DNA from: Planctomycetaceae bacterium | Lineage (GTDB): Bacteria; Planctomycetota; Planctomycetia; Pirellulales; Pirellulaceae | NCBI GenBank assembly: GCA_027487485.1 | Contig: JAIYDN010000088.1 | Span: 91,415-155,414, forward strand | Direction of reading: 5' to 3' | Length of the DNA stretch: 64,000 nucleotides | Shown: positions 51,175 to 61,025 of the stretch, piece by piece | Layout: each line of letters opens with the position of its first letter | Numbering within the stretch: the stretch's first letter is position 1 | Translations under genes and position numbers: made by a program | Notes under the pieces: generated by a model | Database searches by the model: none | Seen by the model: only the letters and a program-made list of their open reading frames with translations | What the model was told of the DNA's origin: nothing

Positions 51175-52788
51175 TCAAAATCCTTCGGTTAATTCTTGGA
51201 GTGTTTCTCTTCCGCCGGGCAGAAATTCCAGCCTCCAAATTTTGCGATCGGGGTAAGCAGATTGCACCTTTTGATCGAGTGGACCACTATCACTGCGTGC
51301 CCATAAGACTTGGGTGGCCTCTATATTCGCTTCATTGAACACCCATTCCTGATTGACAATATCATGGTCTTGTTGATAGCGAACCAGGACAAGATCCGGG
51401 CCTGGGCTTTCTGACAACTGTCCTATGATTTGTACCCGGCGCTCTGCCCAAGTTTCTTCCCATCCCGACGATCGAGACATGCGATCCCATGCGATGCTGG
51501 CGGACAAGGCAACGTTCCACCCAATCAGGACAAGTCCGATCGTCCAAGTTGCGAGAGATCGATTCGCTTTTAGCGTAACCAATCGAAGCCAATACCGTTG
51601 AATTCGCTTCAAACCGAAGCAGCTCAACAAAATTGCAATCGGGATAATGGGTGATACGTACTGAGGGATCGTCCATGGAATGCAATTGATAATCAGCAAG
51701 GACAGAATCGCCACCGCCGCAAATCCCCAAACCAAGCGTCTTGGCCTGGAAAGAAGCAAAGCAAAAAGCGAGGCGAGCAGCAGTCCATTCCCCCAATGAT
51801 TCTTGAGCGATGTGCATCGAACTCGAAGCGTGGTCGCATACCCGCTCCAAGAGGCCGCCTTGTTGTATGCGTCCATCGACCAGCCTCGGTGAAACTGAGC
51901 CTGTTCAGTAAATCGATGCCCGAGAGTTGGTTCATGAGGAGCCTGCCAAATCAAAACCGGAGCAACCCCATACTGATTCTCGTGCAATTGATAGGGAAGT
52001 TGTCTCCAGTTTCCCGTGACGACATGATTCACCATCAATTGAATACTCAAGCCCAAGATTAAAACAACAATACCTGGCAATGCCGACCTCCAGAACCAGG
52101 ATTGGCCAATCAGTTTTCTTCGAAGGACCAGAGGCAGGAACATGAACCCGAGCAACACACAAACGACTCCTCCTTCGAAGGGACGCGAATAGAAGGCAAA
52201 GACGGCCCCCGTACCTAATCCGATAATTGCCATCCGCGTACGCAAGAAGCCGCCGTTAGCACTTTTCCCAAAACGATGAATACGTAAGAAGCCGCCAATC
52301 ACCAATGAAATGCCGAGTACAGCAAGCCATCCGTTCGTGTACTCTTGCGACCATCCGTTTTGCCAATAAGGATGCGTCGCGGTGAAGAGTCCGGAAAGAG
52401 CAGCACAGCGCTTCGAAAAAGCACCTGCAACCATCCACGCGACCGAAGCCGAAGCCAAGCCCGAAACGATCCAAAGCCCAGCCGCAAACGATCCCGTCAC
52501 CAGCTTGCCTATTGCCAAGAAAGCACCCAACCCAACGGGATACTTGGATGCGTAAGTGGGTTGCATCACCACATGGAACGTTTCAAGGGATTCCCAGGCA
52601 CGAGGTGTCGGATTGGTCAGCCTTCCTTCCAACAAGGTGGAAGCCACGAGAAGATTCCCAAAGTCATCGTGCATGGAAGGCGCTGGCCAACGCGAGCACG
52701 CAATCAACATGGGTATCAGGAAACCTAAGACCCCAGGCACGATAAGATGCCACGAATCATTCCAAATTCTCAGTGTGGGCTTATTCAA
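51175..52788 (-). CDS. polytopic membrane protein, GT-C glycosyltransferase-like
   Basis: A 537-residue protein with about ten to twelve hydrophobic helices (for example WHLIVPGVLGFLIPMLIACS; AGLWIVSGLASASVAWMVA; LPGIVVLILGLSIQL). The first outer loop has MHDDFGNLL after helix 1, an acidic motif in the place used by PMT/ArnT-type GT-C transferases. The C-terminal 80 residues form a soluble periplasmic part. I infer a polyprenyl-phosphate sugar-dependent transferase, but no single signature is decisive. It follows purK by 32 bases on the same strand, without obvious functional link. Confidence 0.65.
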   Translation of the reverse strand: MNKPTLRIWNDSWHLIVPGVLGFLIPMLIACSRWPAPSMHDDFGNLLVASTLLEGRLTNPTPRAWESLETFHVVMQPTYASKYPVGLGAFLAIGKLVTGSFAAGLWIVSGLASASVAWMVAGAFSKRCAALSGLFTATHPYWQNGWSQEYTNGWLAVLGISLVIGGFLRIHRFGKSANGGFLRTRMAIIGLGTGAVFAFYSRPFEGGVVCVLLGFMFLPLVLRRKLIGQSWFWRSALPGIVVLILGLSIQLMVNHVVTGNWRQLPYQLHENQYGVAPVLIWQAPHEPTLGHRFTEQAQFHRGWSMDAYNKAASWSGYATTLRVRCTSLKNHWGNGLLLASLFALLLSRPRRLVWGFAAVAILSLLIINCIPWTIPQYVSPIIPIAILLSCFGLKRIQRYWLRLVTLKANRSLATWTIGLVLIGWNVALSASIAWDRMSRSSGWEETWAERRVQIIGQLSESPGPDLVLVRYQQDHDIVNQEWVFNEANIEATQVLWARSDSGPLDQKVQSAYPDRKIWRLEFLPGGRETLQELTEGF

Positions 52789-52820
52789 AATGTTCCGTCC
52801 GTGACATTCATCACAAGGCC

Positions 52821-53987
52821 CTAGAAAAGCGTTGGAGGGGAGCAGCGAATGGCGTCGCGAATCTTGACGACTTGGTCTGCGGCCTGCCCTACCGAGTCGG
52901 CTAACTTAGTGATGTGCCCCATCTTGCGCCCGGGCCGCGCCGATTGCTTTCCGTACAAATGAAGATAGGTTGCAGGTTCTTTCAGCGCTCGCTCAAAGTA
53001 AGGAGCGTCGTCCCCCCATACATCACCCAAAAGGTTCGCCATCGCAGCCGGCTGAATCAACGATGTGTCCCCAAGAGGGAGATTGCAGATGGCTCGGACT
53101 TGTTGTTCAAACTGGCTTGTTCTACAGGCTTCCATGGTCAGGTGCCCGGAATTATGAGGTCGCGGGGCAATCTCATTGATCATTAAACCGCCATCTCCCG
53201 TGACAAAGAACTCGACACACAAAATACCTTCCAAGCCAATCGACTCAGCAACCCCCATCGCGATCGATTCGGCTTCGCGACCAACGTTTGCCAATTCTGA
53301 TGACGCAGGGCATGTGGTGACATCCAAAATGTGATTGGAATGCGAGTTCGTGAACATGGGATAGACGGCTTTTTCGCCGGTGGCTGTTCTAGCTACAATC
53401 ACCGAAACTTCGACTTGATAACGAATCCATTGCTCCGCAATCAAAGGCTCTGGGCCAAGCAGTTCGATCGCATTCTTGGCCTCTGCCAAATTGGAAACTT
53501 TTGCTTGACCCTTTCCATCGTATCCCCAATTGGTTGTCTTCAATACCAAGGGCCAGCCCAACTCATCGCCGGCCTTCGAGGCATCGTCCGTCGAGCGAAC
53601 CTCATAAAACGGAGTTACCGGAAAACCCAACTGCTGTAGCGTTCGCTTTTCCTTGATCCGATGTTGTGCTATCGCAAGGACGTTATACCCTGGGCGGACC
53701 AACGTGACTTCTTCCGCTCGTGCGACCGCTTCCAATGCGATGTTCTCGAATTCAAGCGTAATCACCTCGACCTTTTCAGCGAAAGCCCGTACCGCAATCG
53801 GATCCAAGTAATCACCGATCACGGTTTCGTTGGCAACCTGAGTCGCAGGACTATCGGGTTCATTGGAAAAGACGACGACCCGATACCCCAGCCGCTGCGC
53901 AGCTTGTGTGAACATGCGACCGAGTTGCCCTCCGCCGAAGACACCCAGCGTAGAACCAGGGGGAATAATACGGTGCTTGGTATTCAT
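52821..53987 (-). CDS. purK: 5-(carboxyamino)imidazole ribonucleotide synthase
   Basis: A 388-residue ATP-grasp enzyme that carboxylates aminoimidazole ribonucleotide with ATP and bicarbonate, the step before PurE in purine synthesis. It begins with STLGVFGGGQLGRMFTQAA and contains GWPLVLKTTNWGYDGKGQ (grasp loop), plus FVTGDGGLMINEIAPRPHNSGH with the metal-binding Glu and Asn. The length is standard. It starts 16 bases after purE. Confidence 0.95.
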   Translation of the reverse strand: MNTKHRIIPPGSTLGVFGGGQLGRMFTQAAQRLGYRVVVFSNEPDSPATQVANETVIGDYLDPIAVRAFAEKVEVITLEFENIALEAVARAEEVTLVRPGYNVLAIAQHRIKEKRTLQQLGFPVTPFYEVRSTDDASKAGDELGWPLVLKTTNWGYDGKGQAKVSNLAEAKNAIELLGPEPLIAEQWIRYQVEVSVIVARTATGEKAVYPMFTNSHSNHILDVTTCPASSELANVGREAESIAMGVAESIGLEGILCVEFFVTGDGGLMINEIAPRPHNSGHLTMEACRTSQFEQQVRAICNLPLGDTSLIQPAAMANLLGDVWGDDAPYFERALKEPATYLHLYGKQSARPGRKMGHITKLADSVGQAADQVVKIRDAIRCSPPTLF

Positions 53988-54003
53988 CGCTTAGTATTCG
54001 TCT

Positions 54004-54537
54004 TTATTCAACAATGGAGTGGTCGTCGAGTACTGACTGAGTCTGCTTGGCAGCAAAGTCCGACAACTTTGCTTTGAGTTCTGGATCGCTTAACGCAAGG
54101 ATCCTTACCGCTAATAGTCCAGCGTTTTTGGCGCCTGCGGCTCCGATCGCAAGCGTTGCCACGGGAATGCCGCCTGGCATTTGCACAATGCTCAACAAAG
54201 AATCCAACCCCTGCAAACTTTTGCTTTGAACGGGCACTCCCAACACTGGCAAATTCGTACAGGAAGCGACCATGCCCGGCAAGTGTGCGGCTCCGCCAGC
54301 CCCAGCGATGATGACTTGAATCCCTCGCGATTCGGCGACTTGAGCGTATTGAACCATGAACAAGGGGGTGCGATGAGCCGATACCACCTTGGCTTCGAAT
54401 CGAACACCAAACTGCTTTAACACTTCGCAGGCCTGTGACATGGTATCCCAGTCCGATTTGGAGCCCATGATGACGCCAACCTTAGCATCGGTTTCATGAA
54501 GTGGAACCATTGGATCGTGGGCTGAAACTTCGGTCAT
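54004..54537 (-). CDS. purE: N5-carboxyaminoimidazole ribonucleotide mutase
   Basis: A 177-residue class I PurE. The N-terminal [14 protein letters not shown] (residues 21-34) is the phosphate-binding loop, and [14 protein letters not shown] with His near residue 60 is the catalytic segment. [16 protein letters not shown] and [23 protein letters not shown] are also conserved. With PurK 16 bases after it, the two act in sequence to make CAIR. Confidence 0.95.
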   Translation of the reverse strand: MTEVSAHDPMVPLHETDAKVGVIMGSKSDWDTMSQACEVLKQFGVRFEAKVVSAHRTPLFMVQYAQVAESRGIQVIIAGAGGAAHLPGMVASCTNLPVLGVPVQSKSLQGLDSLLSIVQMPGGIPVATLAIGAAGAKNAGLLAVRILALSDPELKAKLSDFAAKQTQSVLDDHSIVE

Positions 54538-54638
54538 TGGCAGTCGTCCTGCAAACTGTAAAAAGACACGTGGTAGATAGAAATCTATGCGAAAGGTCCA
54601 CTTTCGACGCGTATTCTAACTGCAATTCGTCTTTTTGA

Positions 54639-55832
54639 TTAGCCTAATCCACCCATTCCCGACGTTAGCTCCTCGGAAGCCAAAACCGCTACCGAATAAG
54701 CGGGCGCACAACGAGAAAGCGTTGGCCCCAGAGTCTCGCTCAACCGAATCGAAGGCCCGTTCCAACCAGCTTTCTTGAGAGCCAATTCGACCAAGGTATC
54801 CCCATGGCCAGAAAAGACAACGCGAGTTCCCGAATCGCTATACTCCGCCTGATCGTCGAGCTTTCTCTTCGTCCCTTGCGCTTTTTTGACCGCTGTTTTT
54901 GCCCTGCGAGCCTTCGGCAGCTTGTCGACCGAAGCGTGGCAGTCAGCAAGTCGATCTAGCATTTTTCCTATCCCGCCAGCAATGGACAACGCCTGCGCTT
55001 GGAACACCGCATCTGCGATTGCATCGATATCGGAATCGGTCAACGTCGAACCGTCCTCACCTACCAGCCTCGCAAGTCGATATCGTGCGGCTTCGCGAGT
55101 CGCGCTCCGGTTGTCGGCTGTGTCCCGTCGGTCCGGCTGATCCTGGATATGACGCAACCACAAATATACATCCAGCGTCGTTGCAAACAATTCGTTGATC
55201 ACCGGGCATTGGCTACCAAACAAAGGCAGCTCTTGAACAATCCCAGCCACATTCGATCGCTCGAAGCCGGTGTACACCAAAGCCCCCGACTGAAGACGCT
55301 GCGAGTCCGTTTGGTCATCGATGGCAATCGAGTCTTCGAAAATCGGGATGATGTCTGTCGTGGTCGATCCTACATCGATTAACAATTGAGCTTGATGAGG
55401 ACGTTCGCCTGACAAACGCTCCTTGGCGGCGATCATTCGTGCCAGCGCATGCCAATTGGATGCTGCCACTTGCCATGGTTCGCGAGCAGCCTGAGTCACC
55501 GTTCGCCATTTGCCTTGAACATCATAAACACGCACCATCGACGCCGGGATGACCGATGTTATCTGCTCTAAAATAACCGCCACCCCCTCAGCTCGCGTTG
55601 CAAAACAGTCCGCCAACTCACCTGTCATCGTTACCGCGACGCCTCGAAACGCAGGACATGGACCAATCAACTCAGCCACCCCTTTGGATAGGCTCTGCGG
55701 CTGCTTCCACATGGGGAAACTACAGCTATTGGACCAGCCTGTCGAATGAGCTACCTTGATGTTTGCGCCACCGATGTCCATGCCCACCCATGGATTTTCG
55801 GTAGATGCCTTCGTAGAGTAGGGAGATTTCAT
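54639..55832 (-). CDS. MfnF-like / H4MPT-linked C1-transfer pathway protein (ASKHA fold)
   Basis: A 397-residue protein with WVGMDIGGANIKVA at the N-terminus (phosphate 1), VTMTGELADCF, and LLIDVGSTTTDIIPI (phosphate 2) as in hydantoinase/oxoprolinase-type ASKHA folds. These agree with COG1548, which in methanogens contains MfnF, an enzyme of methanofuran synthesis, and in bacteria is found with methanopterin-linked C1 genes. The C-terminal part has an insertion rich in Lys/Arg (about 310-335). It lies 14 bases after queA and 100 bases before purE, on the same strand. Function in this bacterium is by family only. Confidence 0.75.
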   Translation of the reverse strand: MKSPYSTKASTENPWVGMDIGGANIKVAHSTGWSNSCSFPMWKQPQSLSKGVAELIGPCPAFRGVAVTMTGELADCFATRAEGVAVILEQITSVIPASMVRVYDVQGKWRTVTQAAREPWQVAASNWHALARMIAAKERLSGERPHQAQLLIDVGSTTTDIIPIFEDSIAIDDQTDSQRLQSGALVYTGFERSNVAGIVQELPLFGSQCPVINELFATTLDVYLWLRHIQDQPDRRDTADNRSATREAARYRLARLVGEDGSTLTDSDIDAIADAVFQAQALSIAGGIGKMLDRLADCHASVDKLPKARRAKTAVKKAQGTKRKLDDQAEYSDSGTRVVFSGHGDTLVELALKKAGWNGPSIRLSETLGPTLSRCAPAYSVAVLASEELTSGMGGLG

Positions 55833-55846
55833 AATTGCTACCGTTG

Positions 55847-56926
55847 CTATAGGATCAGCATGCAGTCGCCATAACTATAGAACCGATACTGTTGCTCAAT
55901 CGCTTTTCGGTACGCTTCCAAAATCAACTCCCGATTTGCAAATGCACTGACCAATACGATCAGGCTGCTCCGAGGCAAGTGAAAATTAGTCAGCATGGCG
56001 TCAACTGCCGCAAAACGGTGCCCGGGCTTCAAGAAGATATCGGTCTGACCACTCCATGGAATCAATGTTCCATTACCATGTTGTGCAGCTGTTTCTAAAG
56101 TGCGAACGGACGTGGTTCCAACCGCAACAATTCGCCCTCCTTCCGACCTGCAACTTTGCAACCGCTTGACAACCGGTTCCGCAATCTGCGCGTACTCGCT
56201 GTGCATCTTGTGGTCGGCCAATCGATTCACTTGAATGGGTCGAAACGTCCCTAAGCCTACGTGCAAAGTTACCGAAACCAAAGCGACCCCAGCAGACCGT
56301 ATTCTTGCAATCAGTTCCTGCGTGATGTGAAGTCCTGCCGTGGGGGCAGCTACCGAACCAGGCGTACGAGCATAAACGGTCTGGTACCGATCCTTATCGA
56401 CCGAGGTCATTTGTCCATCGCGAATGTAAGGAGGCAGGGGAACTCTGCCGTTCGCTTCCAGTAGATCCAGCCATGGGAGTTCCGGTTCCGCCCGAAGAAG
56501 CACGTGCCCCCGCTCCGAACCAGCTACCACCACCAACCGCTGGACTTCGCGACCATCCGGGTCTCTCAATACAATCGACTCACCAGGCTGAATGTAGCCT
56601 CGCGATTTGCAAATCAGTTCTGCAACGCCGTTCTCTTCACGCAAAAAGAGCCCTTCCCAGCGCCCACGAGTCTTCTCGCGATAGCCCACCAGCCTTGCAG
56701 GTATCACACGCGAATCATTGACGACCATCGCGTCCCCAGCCCGCAAAAAATCTGGCATGTCTTTCACGGACGCATGATCTATCCTACCGCTGGATCGATG
56801 AATAATCATCATTCGAGAATCCGTTCTTCTCGCAGTAGGCTCCTGAGCGATCAGTTCGCGAGGCAGTTCGAAGTTGTAGTCATCCAGCTCGTTCTTTTCT
56901 GATTCATTACTCGAAGCGCTTGTCAC
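55847..56926 (-). CDS. queA: S-adenosylmethionine:tRNA ribosyltransferase-isomerase QueA
   Basis: I place the start at the GTG at 56926 (VTSASSNESEKNELDDYNFE), giving 359 residues, near the family length; an ATG at 57010 would add 28 residues without similarity. The enzyme makes epoxyqueuosine from preQ1-tRNA. Motifs: ELPRELIAQEPTARRTDSRM, AMVVNDSRVIPARLVG, TPGSVAAPTAGLHIT, LHVGLGTFRPI, and NFHLPRSSLIVLVSAF. It is first of a minus-strand run with the MfnF-like gene and purEK. Confidence 0.93.
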   Translation of the reverse strand: MTSASSNESEKNELDDYNFELPRELIAQEPTARRTDSRMMIIHRSSGRIDHASVKDMPDFLRAGDAMVVNDSRVIPARLVGYREKTRGRWEGLFLREENGVAELICKSRGYIQPGESIVLRDPDGREVQRLVVVAGSERGHVLLRAEPELPWLDLLEANGRVPLPPYIRDGQMTSVDKDRYQTVYARTPGSVAAPTAGLHITQELIARIRSAGVALVSVTLHVGLGTFRPIQVNRLADHKMHSEYAQIAEPVVKRLQSCRSEGGRIVAVGTTSVRTLETAAQHGNGTLIPWSGQTDIFLKPGHRFAAVDAMLTNFHLPRSSLIVLVSAFANRELILEAYRKAIEQQYRFYSYGDCMLIL

Positions 56927-57204
56927 TCGTTTTCGTATCCATCTAGGGTGAAGCAATCCAACTTGGGGGATCAATCCGGAGCAGGACCGGTGCGTTCGCC
57001 CCTCCGGCATTGCCCCAAAAAATCCGCACTCGAACCCCTCTATTCTTGAATTGCCTTGAATTGGCTTGAATCGGAAAGTATGAACAAGGGTGCCCTTTCT
57101 GTCTATTCGAAGTCACAAATTTGACCGTGCATCCCCATAGGTTCCTCGTAAAAATGTACATGTCGCAGCTAGCGACTTTCGAATTCGCGAGTTGGGCTTT
57201 CAAT

Positions 57205-57293
57205 CGTACTCGTACTCAATGAAATGGTACTCGTACTCGTGCTCGAAGTATTTCGGTCGAGTGCGAGTACCGCTGGCGCTGAGTACGAGTACG
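57205..57293. repeat. palindromic cgtactcgtactca element
   Basis: cgtactcgtactca (57205-57218) is an exact inverted copy of tgagtacgagtacg (57280-57293), and another actcgtactcg lies near 57229. It sits in the 434-base space between the queA start and the LRR gene stop. Nothing else in that space looks coding. Confidence 0.8.
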
Positions 57294-57360
57294 AAGAATC
57301 ACGCCTACCGTGTAGGCAGGTGTTGGAACTTGCTACTTGCCGGTGTGGCGTAGCTGGACT

Positions 57361-58524
57361 TTATCGAACAATTCGCAAACTCGGAAGCTTGCTTTGAAGC
57401 TGGTCCAGCGCTTTTTGAGTCACCGCAGTGTCGTTGACAATCAGAGTTTTCAGCTGAGACAAAGCCGATAACTTTTGAATTCCAGTATCGGTCACTTGCG
57501 TCTTCCCAAGATGCAAAAACTCCAACGACTTCACGAAGAGCAGTGAGTCAATAGCACTATCGTCAACCGCAGAATTGTCATCCAAATTCAGCTTCTTCAG
57601 CCTAGCGTTGGCGGGGGACTCGCACAGGATTCTAACCGCATCGTTCGAGAGCTTGGTTCGCAACAGGTTCAGATCTTCGAGCTTTCCAAGTTGAGCTACG
57701 GACGCAATCGCAACCGCGTCCAAATCATTCTCACCTAAGTCTAGGGCACTCACATTTTCGAAACGAGCTATCCCCTGAACGATCTGCGTCGATGCGATGC
57801 TGGACGATCGCAATTTCAGTTTGGTGAGACTTGCTGGATATGGGATGTTTGCTAAGAAGTCCGACGAGACAGTCGTACCATAAACATCCAATTCCTTGAG
57901 TTTCGGAAAACTCTCCAACACTCGAAACCCCTCGTCGCTAACTGGTGCATGTCGCAAAGCGAGCGAAGTGATGTTGGACAGGCCTAATTTCAACAACACG
58001 GCATCGCCAACCGCCTTCCCGGATAACGTCAAGCTACGAAGCCTAATTAACGGTGCGATGCTCTCAAGCCCCTGTTGGCTGAATCCAGTACAGTCCGTAA
58101 TCTCAAGCAACTCAAGCCGATCGAGAGTGGATAACTTTACCAACCCCAAGTCCGATACGCTAAGAGACCGTAGACGCAATCGTTTGAGCTTCTTCGAATC
58201 TGCAAGTACCTCGAACAATCGATCCGAACATTTGCAACTTTCAAAACTTAGCTCTTCCAAGGATGGCAGCGAGGCAATCATTGCTAATCCCTCGTCCGAA
58301 ATCGGGGCTCCTTCCAGCTTCAGCTGACGCAACATGGGCCCTTTGGATAAGCTGGCGAGCCGATTCAAGTCAATTTCCGTGCCCGACAGAGCGACCGCCT
58401 GCGCAGCAGTTTGCTCCTGGCTGATTGCTGGCAAGGCCGGGAAAATCCCGAAACCAACCGCCATTTGCAGGGTCCACTTTAGAATTTGCGTACGATGGCA
58501 CGGTTTTTGATTTTGTGTGTTCAC
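57361..58524 (-). CDS. secreted leucine-rich-repeat protein
   Basis: Start likely GTG at 58524 (VNTQNQKPCHRTQILKWTLQ), with a membrane-like leader ending near AISQ; ATG 58569 is an alternative. The protein of about 387 residues is made of some ten LRRs of the RNI/F-box type: GPMLRQLKLEGAPISDEGLA, IASLPSLEELSFESCKC, LSTLDRLELLEITDCTG, VKSLEFLHLGKTQVTDTGIQ. It forms a curved scaffold for protein contact in the periplasm or on the surface. No catalytic domain is attached. Divergent from the kinase-TAXI gene. Confidence 0.85.
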   Translation of the reverse strand: MNTQNQKPCHRTQILKWTLQMAVGFGIFPALPAISQEQTAAQAVALSGTEIDLNRLASLSKGPMLRQLKLEGAPISDEGLAMIASLPSLEELSFESCKCSDRLFEVLADSKKLKRLRLRSLSVSDLGLVKLSTLDRLELLEITDCTGFSQQGLESIAPLIRLRSLTLSGKAVGDAVLLKLGLSNITSLALRHAPVSDEGFRVLESFPKLKELDVYGTTVSSDFLANIPYPASLTKLKLRSSSIASTQIVQGIARFENVSALDLGENDLDAVAIASVAQLGKLEDLNLLRTKLSNDAVRILCESPANARLKKLNLDDNSAVDDSAIDSLLFVKSLEFLHLGKTQVTDTGIQKLSALSQLKTLIVNDTAVTQKALDQLQSKLPSLRIVR

Positions 58525-58752
58525 AGCTTCTGGAGTTTGTTGGAAAACTGACAATGAAAAAAGTACCAATCTCGGCTATTCTACAGTGTTGAGCAGAAGG
58601 TTGGGCAAAGGATCGACGGCGGCAACAGCAAGATCGGTTGCCTAACGTAAACGCTGGTGTGACAACCGACAAGCAAAGACTTCTGCAAAAATGCAACCAG
58701 CACGAGCCAGGAAAGCTCGCAGAACCCATCCGCTTCAAGGTGAATGTAACGC

Positions 58753-61023
58753 ATGTCAAACGATTTTGATGATGACCATGAAAATCAATTGGACAAGGCA
58801 TTGCTGGAATTTATGCGACGCTTCGACGCTGGCAAAGCGGAGGATCGAGAAAGTTTTTATCGAGAATTTCCAGAACTCGAACCGCAATTGCGAAAACTGC
58901 TGGACGCGGCTGACTGGATTGAGTCGATGGCTGGGCCAACTCTCGCAGAAAGCCTCAACAAGGATTCGTCGATCGTCAATAGCACGGACCAGACTGCTTC
59001 ACCGTTAGAGATCACCCCCGCGGATCCGAACGCCAAAACATTGGCCCCGTCTGTCGCAGCATTTCAAAACCGTAATCGCTTCCAGCAGATTTCTATTAAC
59101 GATTCGACGTTGCCACCGTCGGGCAAGCCATCGGACAACAGCCTCAACAGTCCACCATCATTGGATAACTCCCATTCGATCTTGCCCTATCGATTTGGCG
59201 ACTATGTTTTGGAGCAAGTTCTTGGTCGCGGCGGAATGGGAGTCGTCTACTTGGCTTACCAAGTCCAGCTCGAACGACGTGTCGCGCTGAAGATGATACG
59301 GTCAGGATGCTTCGCCAGTGGCGACGAAGTCAATCGTTTCTATACCGAAGCTCGAAGTGCTGCCAGCCTGACGCATCCCAACATTGTCACGGTTTATCAT
59401 TGCGGAGAGATCGATGGTCACCATTATTTCGCCATGGATTTTATTCCTGGTACCGACTTGTCGAAGCGACTGGAAGCAGGGCCCATGGCACCTCGAGTTG
59501 CTGTTCGTTACGTGCGCGATGTTGCCAGAGCGATCGACTACGCTCATGAACAAGGTGTTGTTCATCGCGACTTGAAGCCCGCCAATGTTTTGATCGACGA
59601 GAACGACGCTGTCGTGGTAACCGACTTTGGGCTCGCAAAGCAAATGGACTCAGACCAAGGGCTTACCGCGACCGGAGCTGCACTAGGAACCCCCAGCTAC
59701 ATGTCTCCGGAACAAGCGGCAGGAAGATCGGAAGAACAAGGGGCCTCAACCGATGTGTATGCGATCGGCGCAATCTTGTACGCATTGCTGACCGGCAAGC
59801 CACCGTTTCAAGCCGACTCAGTTCTACAAACGTTGATGCAAGTCATCCACCGAACCGCCCCCACCGTTCGCCAAAGCCACCCTAACATCCACGTCGATCT
59901 GGATACGATCGTTACCAAGTGCTTAGAAAAGTCTCCATCGCGCAGGTATGCGACCGCAAAGGAGTTGGCAGAAGATCTGGACCGGTTCTATCAAGGGATT
60001 CCCATCAAAGCACGCCCACCGTCCTTTCCCAGAAGAATCAAACATTGGCTTACCCATGTGCCATTGATCGCAGCCATCACGGGCGTTCGAAATGTAGAAC
60101 CGACACGCTCTCAACGTATGGCTCAGAACGTCATGATTATCGGTTTATTGACGATGGTATTGCTTTGGTTAACCAGCGGATCTTTTATCGAGTACTGGCG
60201 CAACAACTCGATGCCCCGACACGTTACTATCGCATCCGGAACCCCTGGCGGAATGTACTATGAGTTAGCTGGCAGACTAGCAGATCGATTTCATGACGCC
60301 AGCGGTCATGATTCCCGAGTCATCGCAACCAACGGGTCCCTTGACAATCTGAAACAACTGGAGAATAGCCGTGCTCAAGTGGCGCTGATGCAAGAGTCTT
60401 CAGTTCGAGCTGACCAAGTTGCTGTGGTTGCACCCTTGTTTTATGAAGCCTTCCATATTCTTGTCCCCGGCACTTCCGATACCCATCACGTCAGCGAACT
60501 GCAAGGCAAGCAAATTGTCATGGGGGCCAAAGAATCGGGGACCCGCCAAGCCGCAACGCGTGTGCTCAAACATTTCGGTGTAACCTCAGATAACTCGATT
60601 ATCGTGGATGGCGATTGGACTCAAACCGCTCAGCTCCAACAAGTCGATGCCGTCATCGCTGTTGTGAGAACAGGTCAAGCTGGTATTGTCGAGCTCTTAA
60701 AAGAAGGCCGCTTTCGGCTCCTGTCGATTGAGAACGCTGCAGAGTTGGCTCTCTCTGAACCGATGTTCCGTTCGTTTGTCATCCCAGGTGAACAGTACGG
60801 AAAGATCAATAGTCAACCCATTCCTACACTAGCCACCACAGCGCTTTTGGTAGTTCGCAAAGACGCGTCGAACCGCCTCGTTGAAGAATGCCTCAAGATC
60901 ATCTACGAAAAATCTCCAGCCTCCGATGGCTTTATCCCCCTGGAACTAGCAGCTAACTGGCAAGGCTTGCCTTACCATGAAGCAGCTCGTAAGTACTTTG
61001 ATCGTTCAGAAGGTTCTCGATAG
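58753..61023 (+). CDS. Ser/Thr protein kinase fused to a TAXI-type periplasmic ligand-binding domain
   Basis: A 756-residue protein. Residues 1-66 are the helical N-terminal part common in planctomycete kinases. The kinase domain (about 149-420) has all key parts: Gly loop GRGGMG (158-163), Lys180 in VALKMI, His271-Arg272-Asp273 in VHRDLKPAN, Asp291 in TDFGLAK, and a GTPSYMSPEQ activation segment. A single membrane helix follows at about 457-478. Residues 487-752 match TAXI/NMT1-type solute-binding proteins (HVTIASGTPGGMYYELAGRL, LKQLENSRAQVALMQ, KQIVMGAKESGTRQAATRVL). The domain order places the kinase inside and the binding domain outside, so it reads as a one-protein ligand sensor. The next gene starts three bases after its stop. 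Confidence 0.9.
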   Translation: MSNDFDDDHENQLDKALLEFMRRFDAGKAEDRESFYREFPELEPQLRKLLDAADWIESMAGPTLAESLNKDSSIVNSTDQTASPLEITPADPNAKTLAPSVAAFQNRNRFQQISINDSTLPPSGKPSDNSLNSPPSLDNSHSILPYRFGDYVLEQVLGRGGMGVVYLAYQVQLERRVALKMIRSGCFASGDEVNRFYTEARSAASLTHPNIVTVYHCGEIDGHHYFAMDFIPGTDLSKRLEAGPMAPRVAVRYVRDVARAIDYAHEQGVVHRDLKPANVLIDENDAVVVTDFGLAKQMDSDQGLTATGAALGTPSYMSPEQAAGRSEEQGASTDVYAIGAILYALLTGKPPFQADSVLQTLMQVIHRTAPTVRQSHPNIHVDLDTIVTKCLEKSPSRRYATAKELAEDLDRFYQGIPIKARPPSFPRRIKHWLTHVPLIAAITGVRNVEPTRSQRMAQNVMIIGLLTMVLLWLTSGSFIEYWRNNSMPRHVTIASGTPGGMYYELAGRLADRFHDASGHDSRVIATNGSLDNLKQLENSRAQVALMQESSVRADQVAVVAPLFYEAFHILVPGTSDTHHVSELQGKQIVMGAKESGTRQAATRVLKHFGVTSDNSIIVDGDWTQTAQLQQVDAVIAVVRTGQAGIVELLKEGRFRLLSIENAAELALSEPMFRSFVIPGEQYGKINSQPIPTLATTALLVVRKDASNRLVEECLKIIYEKSPASDGFIPLELAANWQGLPYHEAARKYFDRSEGSR

Positions 61024-61025
61024 TC

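Noticed and set aside
56927..57010. N-terminal extension of QueA
   Set aside because: The 28 residues are not part of the family, and the GTG at 56926 gives nearly the standard length.
60126..61020. TAXI domain as a separate transporter receptor gene
   Set aside because: It is in one frame with the kinase without stop or start signal between them, has no signal peptide of its own, and no TRAP permease gene follows.
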